A DNA stretch of 64,000 nucleotides, from the NCBI GenBank assembly GCA_026929865.2, contig CM049396.1, positions 20,717,501 through 20,781,500 on the forward strand, given 5' to 3'. Every line of letters begins with the position of its first letter. Positions within the stretch are counted from its first letter, which is position 1. The DNA is from Hyperoplus lanceolatus. Its lineage: Eukaryota; Chordata; Actinopteri; Uranoscopiformes; Ammodytidae. A model generated the notes under the pieces. The model was given only the letters and a program-made list of their open reading frames with translations. It ran no database searches and had not been told where the DNA came from. Shown in pieces: positions 11,041-22,250 of the stretch. The position numbers and the translations under genes were made by a program.

Positions 11041-12684
11041 AGATGAAATATGAATAATTTTATATAGTTGAATGTTGGCACATGTTGTCATCTTTTTTAA
11101 TATGTTGTTAATTCATTGAAAAATGTATTGGAAATATTTGCTGACTTGTGATTTATAATTGGAAACATGACATCAGTTGCCTTTTTGTTTGAGCTGTAAA
11201 AAACATTTGTTGGTTAATATTAAATGGTTCATAATAGAATAAAGCAATGACACTGTTAATGTAAAATCAATATTAGCCCCCTTGAGGGCCATTCTACACT
11301 GTTAAAGATAAGGGTTTTGAGGGAAATGAGTACTGGATCATTTTAGAAGTATTTGCTGTTTGCTACCAGCACTCTCTTTCCAGAAAGTGTATGTATTCAG
11401 GCCTATTGTCAGTCCAATACATGTGTTTCTTAAACATTAAACTATTACATTTCCTCTTTTATATCTAAATGTCTTTGACCCTTTAAGAGATGAGACTCCA
11501 TGAAATAGGAGTGGCAAACTAGTGTGATGTACTAGATGGTGTCAGCTATATCCAAATGAGTACACAGAAGCTACAGTAATGTCCATGTATTTTTTACCTC
11601 CCCTTTATCAGCATGTGCAAAACCAACTTTGATACAGGAGTTATAAGTTACTGTAAATTAATTAAAATTAAGTTTGGAAAAGAGCAATTTTATCCATAGT
11701 GGTCATACATCTGCATCTTAGCATTCTGGTACATATATTATATAATGGTGTGTTTATATTAAAAATAAGAAAAATATCCCCATATCTCATTGTGTGGGGA
11801 AACTTTTATACCCATTGTGTGGGTATTGACTGATTGTTGATTGTTGTTTGAGAGCAAAAGACCATCTATATTTTCATCACCAAGCATGAAAAAACACATA
11901 CAGCATAAAAAACAACAACACTGCTTACTGGTAAAACAAAAATAATAACTTACCCATGATCCACTCTCCATTTGTTTGTAACAATGCATATCCAACAGGT
12001 TAACCAAATGTCTGACTTTAATATAGCCGGTTAAAATCCTGCATTTGTTGATGTAGGCCAAAACCAGACAAAGCACTTATTTTTTTTTCAATTCCAAAAA
12101 GTTGGATAGTCAGTCCTCCAATTTGTAATCCACGTTATTACATCCAGTAAACTCAGTGTCTGATGTTTTCTTTCTTTCTTTAAGTTAAGTTAAGAGGTTC
12201 AGACTTATCACAAGTGAATTTATCCAATAACAGAGGTTCTCATCACTGATTCCATGATGGTTTAAGATGGCCAATGATGCTTCCTCTCTCTCCTCACCCT
12301 TCTTCCAGTAACATGCTCATTCCTGTCCTGTGCTGTGTATGGCAGTGACTGTCACACATTGTATTGTGTGTGATAGCGTTTTTTTTGTTGCTTTCAAATA
12401 GACACACACTCCACTGTCCCACTTCGAGAGCCCAGTCTTTCTGGGTCCTAATTTCCACCAGTTTCCAGCAGGGGAGGTCACATTTTTTTATTATTATGAT
12501 AATAAGTAACATGTATTGAATAACTGAAAACAAGTAGGGATTGACTGTTGTAGATCACACAAATAAAATGAAAATAATAACATGTATACACCCAAATGAT
12601 GTGTTATACAACAGTGGTTCCCTAAATGTGTAGCCTGTATTGCAGGCCCAAAAAGCCTGCCATCAAACACCCACATCCCATATA
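11041..12684. other. Intergenic, no gene seen
   Basis: AT-rich DNA upstream of the GPCR gene. No coding exon recognised; possible 5' untranslated exons of the receptor could lie here but cannot be placed. Confidence 0.35.
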
Positions 12685-13343
12685 CAGTCAAAACCGAAAT
12701 TATTCATACCCCTGGCAAATTTTGACTTAAAGTTACTTTTATGAAAGCAGCAAGCTTTCTCATAAAGATAATAAGACAATGTACAAGAGGCATCATTGTG
12801 TAAAAAAATATTTGTCAGCTTTTATTAACATTTCAACAAACATTGTCACAAACACAAAGCAAAAGTGGTGATAAAATGGTTAGCGGACAAACACATTAAC
12901 GTTTTAGAGTGGCCCAGCCAGAGACCTGACTTGAATTCAATTGAGAATCTGTGGAGGAAGCTAAAGATCAGGGTTATGGAAGTGAGACCCACCAAACTGT
13001 AAGAGTTGGAGCTCATTGCTAAAGATGAATGCTCAAAAATACAAGTAGAGAGTCTGGAGACATACTAAAAGCTGGTCAGCAATTATAGGAAGCGTTTGAT
13101 TGCTGTAATAGCAAATAAAGGCTTTTTCTTTCGATTATTGAGAAGGGTATGAATAATTTTGGACATGCCACTTTTTGTTCAAATGTAAATACAAACTGAA
13201 AAATATTTGTTGATGCCTCTTGTACATCGTCTAATTATCTTTTGGGAGAAGCCTGTGTCATTTCCAATCAAGAAAAAGCTTGCTGGTTTCATAAAACTTA
13301 AGTCAAAATTTGACAGCGGTATGAATAATTTCGGTTTTGACTG
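12685..13343 (+). mobile_element. Internally deleted Tc1-like element
   Basis: Ends CAGTCAAAACCGAAATTATT and its mirror, with TA on both outer sides (12683-12684, 13344-13345). Subterminal parts also mirror each other, including the stretch around AATATTTGT, giving inverted ends of about 150 bases. The middle (about 12905-13130) is a remnant of the transposase C-terminus: [19 protein letters not shown] contains the catalytic Glu region, followed by stops. The first two catalytic Asp regions are gone, so it is non-autonomous. Confidence 0.9.
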
Positions 13344-13829
13344 TAGCTCTGTAAAAATTAAATTTTACTGCAATAAAGTGAGTGAACAAAGTTTAGACAA
13401 ATATATTTTTGTATACATTTTAAAACGGATAAAAGTTAATGGATAAATTAACTTAATCGTCCCCTTTATGTTGATAAGACTTTCACTGTGACATTTCTCA
13501 ATCACTGGTAGGTTACATATTTTCCTCTGGCAGACTTTTCAGATTAGTGTTAAGCACTAAGATCACATATATATTGTCTAGTAAATAAAACTGCTTTAGG
13601 AAACAAACATCAGTGTTAAAATGAGCCTATAGAGTCCATTTTCAAACTCAAATCTGTAGTGTGGGCATTTCAAAAATGTCCAAGTGCGTTACTTACTTAC
13701 TCTTCTCCCTGTGAGCAGCTTTATTATCTGAACTCAAATTAGAGAAAAATAAGTGACATCAAAACATGATTATTTGATTAAATGCACTTTCCAGTTATCA
13801 ACATGGTGTAAATGATATAAGATGCTTAA
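13344..13829. other. Intergenic, no gene seen
   Basis: AT-rich sequence between two transposons; nothing recognised on either strand. Confidence 0.35.
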
Positions 13830-14351
13830 AGAGGACCTATGATACTTTTCGACTTTTATGACCTATAAACGTTGTTATAATGATTTATAGTCATGTTTAA
13901 CCATACTAGAGTTACGAACATGCATTTCGACGTATTCCCTGCTGACCGTCTGGGGTGGCTGTGCAGAGCACTAAAAACTATGGCAGCCAGTCGAGCCGAA
14001 CTTGTTCAAATTTCCGGTATGTGTGTGTCACCAGATATTTTTGCCATATATGGTCAGGCAAGCTCCCAGGTTGCTATATATAGCAGGGGGTGACAACCCT
14101 AGTCCAGTGCTCGCTTAGCTCAGCCGGTAGAGAGATTGTTTACGAAGCAGTAGACCCGCGTTCGCGTCCCGCCCGTGCTGATTCTTTGCAGCATTTAGAA
14201 TCACGACTTCCCTTCGCAAGGTAACCAATCACTACAGAGTAGAGCTTCCCGAAAATCTACATAGTTTTTTGTGATGTGATTCGTGTCAGGTTGCTCTATA
14301 GCAGTTTTTAACAAGAAATTAAGACCAGAAAAGTAGTATAATAGGATCTCT
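13830..14351. mobile_element. Non-autonomous DNA element with TTAA target duplication
   Basis: Starts AGAGGACCTATGATACTTTT and ends with an imperfect mirror (AGTATAATAGGATCTCT). TTAA lies on both sides (13826-13829 and 14352-14355). There is no transposase. TTAA targets are used by piggyBac and Kolobok elements; the ends do not settle which. Confidence 0.75.
14105..14180 (+). other. tRNA-like stretch (A-box and B-box-like) inside the TTAA element
   Basis: TAGCTCAGCCGGTAGAGA matches a pol III A box and CGTTCGCGTCC approximates a B box at tRNA spacing. The acceptor strands do not pair (GCTCGCT against CCGTGCT), so this is a SINE-type or decayed tRNA-derived piece and not a working tRNA gene. 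Confidence 0.55.
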
Positions 14352-14355
14352 TTAA

Positions 14356-15414
14356 GAGTATCTATGCAATTTAATTTGTTCGTACACAATCATTGCCCTC
14401 TTATTCTAGATGTTTTACTGCCGTAATATTATATTTCCTTTTATCAGAAGTAGTTCTGCATCATACAAAACATTTGTTAATAATACAATTATTATTAGTT
14501 AACAATGATGATCATACGCTGAAACATTCCTAAAATAGCAAGTAAACAAAAAAAATATTGTTCAACCACAGTATCTCCAAACAAAAACATTGCAAAACAT
14601 TGGGGGATAACTAGTTTATTTTCTAATCACTGGTGCAAATCATACATTTGTGCAAAGATGCTGAGGCAATTACATTCCACAGTGAATTGTCCATTACTGA
14701 CACCATATGGTGACTTTAGTAATGTAGCTAAAGGGAGCACTGAGCAAGACATTCGCTCAAACATTTTATACATATTACATACTTTTCATTAGAGAAGCAC
14801 TTTGTCTTTTTTAACATCCCATGTTATTACATTTATGAAAGTGTTTGAACATTAGTCTCTAAATACACCGTATACCCATGTCTGTAAACATATCTTTGCA
14901 TAGAGTATCTATCTTACTTCGGTTCTATAATAAGTATATAATTCATAATGTCTATATAACTGCATATTCCTTCTACATATCGAAGATATTTTTTTCATGA
15001 AGAACAGGTTTGTAATGGAATTACCATTTGAATTAAACATATGCAATGGTGAAAGGTAAACTACTCAAACCAGAACTGAGATGTCCTGTAGAACACAATA
15101 TGCAGCATGAAATGTGTAAGCAAATATCTAGAGGCCTTTTGGGTATCATAATATCCAGATCAAGCAACAAGCAATAAAGAATGTCTTCAAGGGTTTTAAT
15201 GGAAGAGTAGTCTATCGTCAGTTTAACAGCGTGTCAAATATAAGGCACAGAGGAGTATCATTTATGCAATGTGGCAGGAATATCTCCACAATAAGATAAT
15301 AATTAGGACAATAACCATGCTATTATAAGAAAAAACAGATAGGATTATAAACCATTATAAACTGTATAGGAAATGAGGAACTTTTGTCTTTCCAAGCTTA
15401 TTATTTTCCTTAAA
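14356..15414. other. Intergenic, probably includes the parp3 3' UTR
   Basis: AT-rich, no recognisable exon. The parp3 stop codon is at its right border on the minus strand, so the right-hand part is likely 3' UTR. Confidence 0.4.
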
Positions 15415-15587
15415 TTAGTGCATTTTGAGCTCCAGCAGGTAGCGAAGGCGACACTGACTCTCTTTGTAGATGAGATATTCACTGTTGCCAAAGCTGCTTT
15501 TTGAGTACTGTGGCTGATCTTTGGGCTTACCCTGAGGCACACTAACCTGCTTGCCCTCCAGTGTGATGCAGATGTCACCAGACGGAT
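15415..15587 (-). CDS. parp3: parp3 terminal coding exon (catalytic Glu)
   Basis: Completes a split Asp, then PSGDICITLEGKQ to ELKMH and stop. Contains SEYLIYKESQCRLRYLL with the catalytic Glu. Acceptor TTTTCAG. Confidence 0.95.
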
Positions 15588-18500
15588 CTGAAAACACAGG
15601 AGTTAAACAACTTTATGGATCGAAAGAGGCTTCATGGTAACACAGCGGTTCTCAAACCTGTTCATTTGTTTCAATTTTAATGGAACAAATGAGCCAAGTT
15701 GAAATGTATTGAAATGATAGGATATCTTTATGCATGAGTCCCATGAGTAACTATTTCGGAAATAATTTCTGACACAAAATACATGTGACTGTCTCCATAT
15801 ACAGACAGTACACATAGGAGCAAGATAAGCCTTCACTTTATGAATAGAACTGAGTAACTATTGTACCTGGTTCCACACTCCCACGTGCCACCACGCTGTC
15901 ATAGCCTTTAGGAGCCTTCTTCAATGAACCGTCGTCTCGGGTGATGGTACATTCTTTGCCGAGGGCCACCTCACTCAGAAACATCACTCCAGTGTTTTTA
16001 GAGCAGGACACTAAAAATGACATGGGAAAAATAAAATAAAAAATTCCAATAACCTATCATCATAATCACAATCACTGTCATTACTATCTTCTTCAATCTC
16101 TTGTCTTTTCATGCAGTCTCTCACCGTAACCTGCAGACTTGCTGTTTTCAGACGCAAAGTAGATCCCGCGACCAACACGGCCCCCTGAATGAGGCATTAT
16201 CCTCAAACCACTCTTCAGGATAGCTGCCACCACCGCTATGTTTGTGCCATGCCACAGCAGACGGCGGTTCTCCAGACTATCGTGCTTGCTAAACCTTTCT
16301 CCCTGCAATGTGTTTATGTATGTGTCATGTCACGATTATTACAGTCTTCTGTATGACATTGAACAATATTTTGCGGGAAAAGCCTACCTCGTTCTCTCGA
16401 TCCACTTCCCAAACATTGAGGATTTTTGGCGCACGATAGCTACATGCTGTTGCTTGCAGGTATTTTTTGATGATCTTTAAATGCAAACAAATAAACAAAA
16501 AAAAGATATTGGTGGACAAGAGGATAATATGAATGGAAGACTGGACACGTTTTTCTGTATTCACTGAACCATATTATCACTTATGACACAGTACCTTGAA
16601 TGTTTCACAACTCTGGTCCATTAGAGATAGCCTGCATTTCAGAGAATTGTAGTCCTGGTCTAGAGGGTGAGGTACTTTCTCGATCATCTCCTCCTGGGCC
16701 TTTTCAGTTTCTGACTTCAGAGTCTGGGCCAGCTCAATGTCAGCCAGCACCTACAGTATACAGAGCATGCAAATGGAGTGACTGAGAAAGCCTAACTTAA
16801 ACCCCTCATTCCAACATAACAATCAAAAGTTAATCTCACCATGAGCATCTCTTTCTTCTTCTCCACAATCTCTTTGTTGTCGATGGTTGGCGGCCTGTTC
16901 CGGCCAAAGTTGTGTGGGACTGTGGTGAAGAACTTTGAGGAAAGCTCTTCCAGGCGCTTGCTCCCGTTTCTTTGGTTGTTTAAGGCTCCTTCGATCTCCT
17001 CCAACACTTCAAAGCCCTTTGCAATCTGCGTCTTACTGAGCTTGCCCAATGGCATCTTTTTGATGTCTGTATAACATCCACAAACAAAACACACACATAT
17101 ATCTTACACTGTGTATTTTGCATATCTAAAAAAGGTACACATTGTTGCTTTTGATAGTTTTCAAATGTTAGAAAAACATGTATTATCAATGATCTTGTTC
17201 CCAGAGCACCATACACTGATCAGTTATCTTGAAAATGCTGAGACAATAGGGTTGTTTTGTCTTCCCCCTTTGGAAAATCATTTACAGGTCACATTGTGCA
17301 CTATTTTCTCTCCATGCTTCCAACATTTCTAAGCAAATAGTGAAAGTCGAACAGAATACACAAATTGCAAAGACTTAATCTCAAATAAGTCCTCTTTTAG
17401 AGCAACACCCCACCAGGGCATGTTCCAGAACACATACTTATATGTACACTGACCGTTTGCAGACTGCATTAACCTGTTCCTATCAAAGGGGTAAAGAAAA
17501 CTGAGACACACCCACCTAGGTTCATGCATTCCATCGCCTCCTTGAACATGTCATTGCTGAAAAGTAGCTTGATGAGGCTCTGTGTAGCGTCGTCAAGGGT
17601 GCAGGGCTCCACATCTTTAGAGACTACAACACTCTTTCCGTCGACACTGTCCACCTGCAACTAACAAAAAGTTCAGCCAGTGAGTTCTTCCTGATACTGA
17701 AGTTTAAAAAGGTTTCAAATATTTTGAAACACTGTCGTGGATAGTGGCAGTACTGATTTGGTGAGGTTTCATAGGTTTCATATTAAAGGCTCCATGTTCC
17801 AGTGAGATGTCCATTTCCGTTACCTTGACCTCAGCATCCTGCTCTCCATCCACCTCGATCAGGGTGTACTTTCCGGGGTGGGAGACAAAATTCAGCCGAT
17901 CGCTCCAGTTGTTCTTTGTCTTGTCCTTAAATTTTTTCTCAAAGTCCTTGACAGCTTTCTCAGGTGTATCAAACTCATTAAGTTTGGATTGTCCCACTTC
18001 CCCCTGAATTACGATTAGAGATAAGGCATACTAATAAAGGGTCATTTGCTTGATGTAACCAAATGAAAAGCACTTACATGCTCATGCAGTATATAAGATA
18101 TTAATTATATTCATTAGCCAATTCTGCTTCTACCTTCAACAAAAATAGAAAGAGATACAAAAGTAAAACAGGTAGTTAAAATAGGAGAAACGTACCACTC
18201 TGCCCCATCTATTCCATGAATAGTACTCGTTGTTTTCTTTAACAACTTGGATGACGTAGAACTTATTGTTGTTATGTCCGACGTTTGTCTGGTTGAGCAT
18301 GCAGTCGTAGTCCTCATGTACCTGGTCGAGACAATACGGGAGATTTTTCGACACATATTTTTCTTTACACATTATTGCATGTACTATTCAGTAAACTACA
18401 CTGATGAAAGTGAATATATACCGTGAGGATGCCTATGGTTGAGGAATAACGCATATTTCTTACCTCTCCATTCATATAGCAGTGCTCGTCCACCTTCCTG

Positions 18501-18637
18501 TTGCCTTTGACCTGTGGCCCTGCAGCCAGAAGGGCCTCTTTGGCAGAGGTGAAGGCATCCTTGGGCTTTGGTATCTCCTCCTTTGCCTTCTTGCCTCCTG
18601 CCTTGGCTGCAGAGGCAGCCCGTCTCTTTGGTGCCAT
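15415..18637 (-). CDS. parp3: Poly(ADP-ribose) polymerase 3 (10 coding exons, 527 aa)
   Basis: PARP3 is a nuclear, DNA-break-activated mono-ADP-ribosyltransferase that uses NAD+ to modify itself, histones and DNA ends and promotes end joining. The order is: basic N-terminus with Lys/Arg clusters (residues 1-25, likely nuclear signal); WGR domain around 59-160 with WNRWGRV at 94-100; helical regulatory domain about 200-310 with KKMPLGKLSK; catalytic domain about 320-527. The triad is intact: His381 in LLWHGT, Tyr411 in GRGIYFASENS and Glu507 in NSEYLIY. Human PARP3 is about 533 aa. Exons descend as 18637-18464, 18321-18196, 18003-17824, 17654-17516, 17066-16840, 16750-16595, 16474-16388, 16302-16125, 16010-15867 and 15587-15415. 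All introns are GT-AG with matching phases. The start ATG sits in GATCATGGCACC. The gene is compact and looks intact. Confidence 0.96.
15867..16010 (-). CDS. parp3: parp3 coding exon 9
   Basis: Completes a split Val, then SCSKNTGVMFLSEVALGK to GSVEP plus one base; acceptor TTTTAG, donor GTACAA. Confidence 0.93.
16125..16302 (-). CDS. parp3: parp3 coding exon 8 (catalytic His and Tyr)
   Basis: From GERFSKHDSLENRR to KSAGY plus one base. Holds the NAD-binding His in WHGTN and Tyr in GIYFA. Acceptor TTGCAG, donor GTGAGA. Confidence 0.95.
16388..16474 (-). CDS. parp3: parp3 coding exon 7
   Basis: 29 codons from IIKKYLQATAC to VDRENE; acceptor TTTAAAG, donor GTAGGC. Confidence 0.9.
16595..16750 (-). 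CDS. parp3: parp3 coding exon 6
   Basis: 52 codons from VLADIELAQ to CETFK; acceptor CTGTAG, donor GTACTG. Confidence 0.9.
16840..17066 (-). CDS. parp3: parp3 coding exon 5 (regulatory domain)
   Basis: Completes the split Asp, then IKKMPLGKLSKTQIAKGF through KKKEMLM; donor GTGAGA. Confidence 0.93.
17516..17654 (-). CDS. parp3: parp3 coding exon 4
   Basis: From VDSVDGKSV to CMNL plus one base; the Asp codon is split with the next exon. Acceptor TTGCAG is preferred over a nearby TTAG because it keeps the frame and family alignment. Confidence 0.9.
17824..18003 (-). CDS. parp3: parp3 coding exon 3 (WGR end)
   Basis: 60 codons from GEVGQSKLNEF to DAEVK, including VSHPGKYTLIEV; acceptor ATTCAG, donor GTAACG. 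Confidence 0.93.
18196..18321 (-). CDS. parp3: parp3 coding exon 2 (WGR start)
   Basis: 42 codons from VHEDYDC to WNRWGRV; acceptor GACCAG, donor GTACGT, phase 0 at both ends. Confidence 0.93.
18464..18637 (-). CDS. parp3: parp3 coding exon 1
   Basis: 58 codons, MAPKRRAASAAK at the start, ending MNGE before donor GTAAGA. The exon probably extends upstream to an acceptor at 18646 (TTTTCAG). Confidence 0.9.
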
Positions 18638-18645
18638 GATCCTGA

Positions 18646-19678
18646 CTGAAAAGCACCCCACATGAAAACTTGCTCCATCTGGGCGTGATGCCTGGACAAG
18701 CTCAGACATGCCCACACTGGGCAGCTAAGCCACTCTGCCTGATCATCAAATGACGGTGTTCCCAGTAGTAGGGTAGTAAGCTACTTGGAAAGTGTAGGCA
18801 AACAAAAATATGTTCATTGTTGATTAAACAATAAGCTTATTTCACAGTGTATACTAAGCACATTTTAGGTTATAGTTATGTTCATGATTATGACTCAGTG
18901 GCTTTTGTAACACTTTAATTTCCCTTTGCGATAAATATGATCTATCAATCTATCGATTTGATTTGCAGTGGTATTTTTTATTAGGCCCACTCTGTGCTAG
19001 TAGTGTACTAACCTAATTGTGTCTGCAGCTAGCTGGTGTTTGCACTGAATTGAATACAGAGTGGAAACAAAATGCTGTTTTTCACCAGCTTGTTAAAAAA
19101 GGCATTAATAAATATTTAACATTTAAAAAAGAGGCATATCAGACTGTTGTTTAAAAAACAACAGCTATGCAGCTCCTGAACAAATCATATGTCCCTGTTG
19201 TTTCACTTCCACTCATTTGTTTATCCTTGCACGGCCACTCCCTCTGCATCTTCCCACTTCCCACTATGGATAAAACAAAACACTTCAGCTGAAGCTGCCC
19301 GTGTCTGGCAGGTTTCCCTGCAGCTAAGCTGGGAAATAAAGTCACCGTCATACGGAAGTGCCTATTGGCTACACCTGTGTAACTAATTAACCAATGGCTG
19401 TTTGATTCCAGACCGCTAAGGCTACTAGCCTACTTGATCAATACAATCGTTGAAAAGCTAAGCTAAGCACCAAAACGCTACATATTTAACTAGTAACGCC
19501 ACTACTTGTAGGGCCAATTCTGTGTGTACACAGTACATATTTACTGATTAATAACCAGGTTATTACCAACATGCTACTTCAAGCTGCCATAACTTAAATT
19601 AGCCTAGTTCACCAATAGGCCTGAGCAAAAGTAGTTCATTCCGAACACGATCTGAATTCCCCTCATCTGGGAACTCAC
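18646..19678. other. Presumed parp3 intron 1, nothing else seen
   Basis: If the noncoding exon at 19679 is real, this is intron. No ORF or repeat family recognised. Confidence 0.35.
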
Positions 19679-19860
19679 CTTTTCACTGTACACAGTGTGC
19701 TCGTACCGTGGGAGAGGACGGCCAGACAGGTCTCCCTACTGAAGCTATCACAGGGCTAAATGTAGGCAGCTGTATGTTACTGGAGGAAGAGGCGGAGCTG
19801 GACTGTAGGCTGCTGACAATAATTTCCTTCTTGCTCCTGCTCCTGGGTGTCTACACCACA
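19679..19860 (-). other. parp3: Candidate 5' noncoding exon and promoter area of parp3
   Basis: On the minus strand a strong donor AAAAG|GTGAGT (exon end 19679) is preceded by locally GC-richer DNA with GAGGCGGAGC, an Sp1-like box, and it could splice to the acceptor at 18646 just before the parp3 start. A noncoding first exon is usual for this gene. The upstream limit is a guess. Confidence 0.4.
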
Positions 19861-20028
19861 GGCAGCTGGCTGCACCGCCACCTAGGCTGCTTGAGTCCTG
19901 TAGGCTACACAGCATAAGAAACCCCGTCGTTCACTCGATATGTTTCTTTACAATTGTGGCTTCAAACAGTCGGAATAAATAATTACATAAAAAATTGTAT
20001 TGTATTCAAATAGCCTATAATATAGTCC

Positions 20029-20110
20029 GGTGTCGCCCATAGAGGCTCGGTCCTCGTCGCAGCAGACCCGGGTTCGAATCCGGCCCAGTTTGTTCTCTGC
20101 ACTTCAGTGC
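20029..20110 (+). repeat. Decayed tRNA-derived SINE head
   Basis: GGGTTCGAATCC is a perfect pol III B box within GTCGCCCATAGAGGCTCGG and CGGCCCAG surroundings. No full cloverleaf can be drawn, so a SINE remnant is more likely than a tRNA gene. Confidence 0.4.
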
Positions 20111-20528
20111 TTCTCTAGCACATTCAATCTCTGTCTCTCCAAATTGTCTAATAAAACAAAAAATGCCATAAAATAATAAATATAATCAAATATATATGTA
20201 AACTAAGAAAGGGCTTGGGTTGCGTGTTGCATTCATTCATATAGTCTAAAGGCAATGTTATATGTTTTTATGGATATGTATGGATGTGTATAGGCCTACA
20301 TATGTAATCGTATGGGTTGTGTATTTGATATTAGTTGAATTAGCCCCCGACATTATAATTTTGCTCCATGGTGCTGTCTTTCCCCATATGCAAATACTCT
20401 ATTGGTAACACTTTACAATAAGGTACACAAAAGAGTAGTTACTCTTCCAAAAAGAGTAGTACCTAAAAAGAGTAGTACCTAAAATCCTTATTAAGCGTAA
20501 TTTTAAAGGTTTTAACCAGCAAGCCTTT

Positions 20529-22250
20529 TTGAATGAACTCCATCACAGTGATATTCATCTCACAACTCAAATATCTGATGTTGAATTAGCCTTGGATTTT
20601 TTCACCAATACCTTCACCTCAATTTTGAATCATCATGCACCCCATAAAAAGTACAGGGTAAAAAATAGATTGAACCCCTGGTTTACCAATGAGCTGTCTG
20701 ACTTATTTATAGAGAGAAATAAAGCATGGTCTCTAGCCAGACGCTCTGGAGAAGATTTTAATTGGACAGTTTTTAGACAAATCAGGAATAGGTGTACGAC
20801 CATGGTTAGGAAAACTAAATCGGATTACTACCTTGATTTAATTTCCAACTGCTACTCCAACCCTGCATTATTTGGGAAGGCTGTCAATTATAATAAAAAC
20901 AAGTCTAGCACTGTTCCCAGTCAGATAAAAATAAATGGTCAGATTTTAAATGACCAGAAAGAGATTGGTTTAGCTTTTAATAAACATTTTTTAGCTGCTG
21001 GTCAACTTTTTCAGAATGGAGGATGTACACCCTCTACAACTAGTAGTAACGTACCGCCTGTCTCTCAAACTCCTCTTTTTAGCCTTGTTCCAGTTCCAAC
21101 AAGTGTTGTTGTAGATGCACTTCTAGCCATCAACCCCAGGAAGTATATGGGTGAGGACAATTTGGACCCATTTTCAATCAATCTCTCTACACATATAATA
21201 TCAAAACAAATAACCCATATTTTTAATCTTTCCATCTCCTCCGGTATTGTTCCTAACGTTTGGAAAAAAGCTCATGTCATCCCATTGCATAACGGGGGTG
21301 ACAAAAGTGATCTCAATAATTACAGGCCAATTTCAAAACTCCCATGCCTGGCAAAAATCCTAGAATCAGTTATTAATAATCAGTTGAAAACCTTTTTATC
21401 CAGTGCTTCCATTCTGAGCCCATTTCAATCTAGTTTTAGGGCAGGTCACAGTACTGTATCTGCTGTCACTTTGGTCTTAGACAACATTGTTACAGCTATC
21501 GACAATAAAAAGCACTGTGCAGCACTTTTTGTTGATCTGTCAAAAGCCTTTGATACTTTAGATCACCATTTGCTTTTACAGAGGCTGCATGATATTGGTT
21601 TTGATTATTCTACATGTAGCTGGTTTAGGGACTATCTCTCTGATAGACAGCAGTCAGTAAAACTGGGAAGCCACCAAACTGAGTTTTTAACAGTTACAAA
21701 TGGTGTTCCGCAGGGCTCAATTTTAGGTCCAGTCCTATTCACAATTTACATCAATAACATTGTTTCATCGCTACAAAACTGTCAAGCCCATTTGTATGCT
21801 GACGACACTGTACTGTATTGCATTTCTGATTCGGTCCATCAATCTGTTCAGAACCTTCAGAGCTCTTTTAACACCCTGCAGGACTGTCTAGTGGACCTCA
21901 GGCTTGTTCTTAATACAGACAAAACAAAATATATGTGTTTCTCCAGAGCAAGAACTATACATTTTAATGATCTTAATATTCATACAAATAATGGATCTCA
22001 AATTAAAAGAGTCACTGAATATAAATATCTCGGCATCTGGATAGATGAAAAAATATCTTTTAAATTTCACATAAAAAATCTTGTCTGTCGTCTGCGACAA
22101 AAGATTGGATATTTTTATAGGAACAGAGCCACCTTCCCGTTGTTCAGTAGGAAAAGGATTATTGAGGCAGTTTTTATCTGTCCTTGTCCTAGTCTGTCCT
22201 TGATTACGGTGATGTGGTTTATAGGCATGCATCTCAATCATCTCAATCTT
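20529..22250 (+). pseudogene. LINE reverse transcriptase, 5'-truncated, first part
   Basis: An open frame of over 550 codons encodes a non-LTR reverse transcriptase: FVDLSKAFDTLDHH (motif with catalytic Asp), GVPQGSILGPVLF, LYADDTVLYC (the YADD active site), and EYKYLGIWID near the end. The endonuclease domain normally upstream is missing. Near 22190 the frame shifts: the continuing family sequence SVLDYGDVVYRHASQ is found in another frame, then an insertion begins around 22250. Jockey/CR1/L2-like clade by motif wording; the exact family is not resolved. Confidence 0.85.

Noticed and set aside
14105..14180. Functional tRNA gene
   Set aside because: A and B boxes are recognisable but the acceptor strands do not pair and the B box is imperfect; it lies in a transposon.
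19708..19917. Small membrane protein on the plus strand
   Set aside because: One hydrophobic stretch only, no family resemblance, and it overlaps the probable parp3 noncoding exon and promoter.
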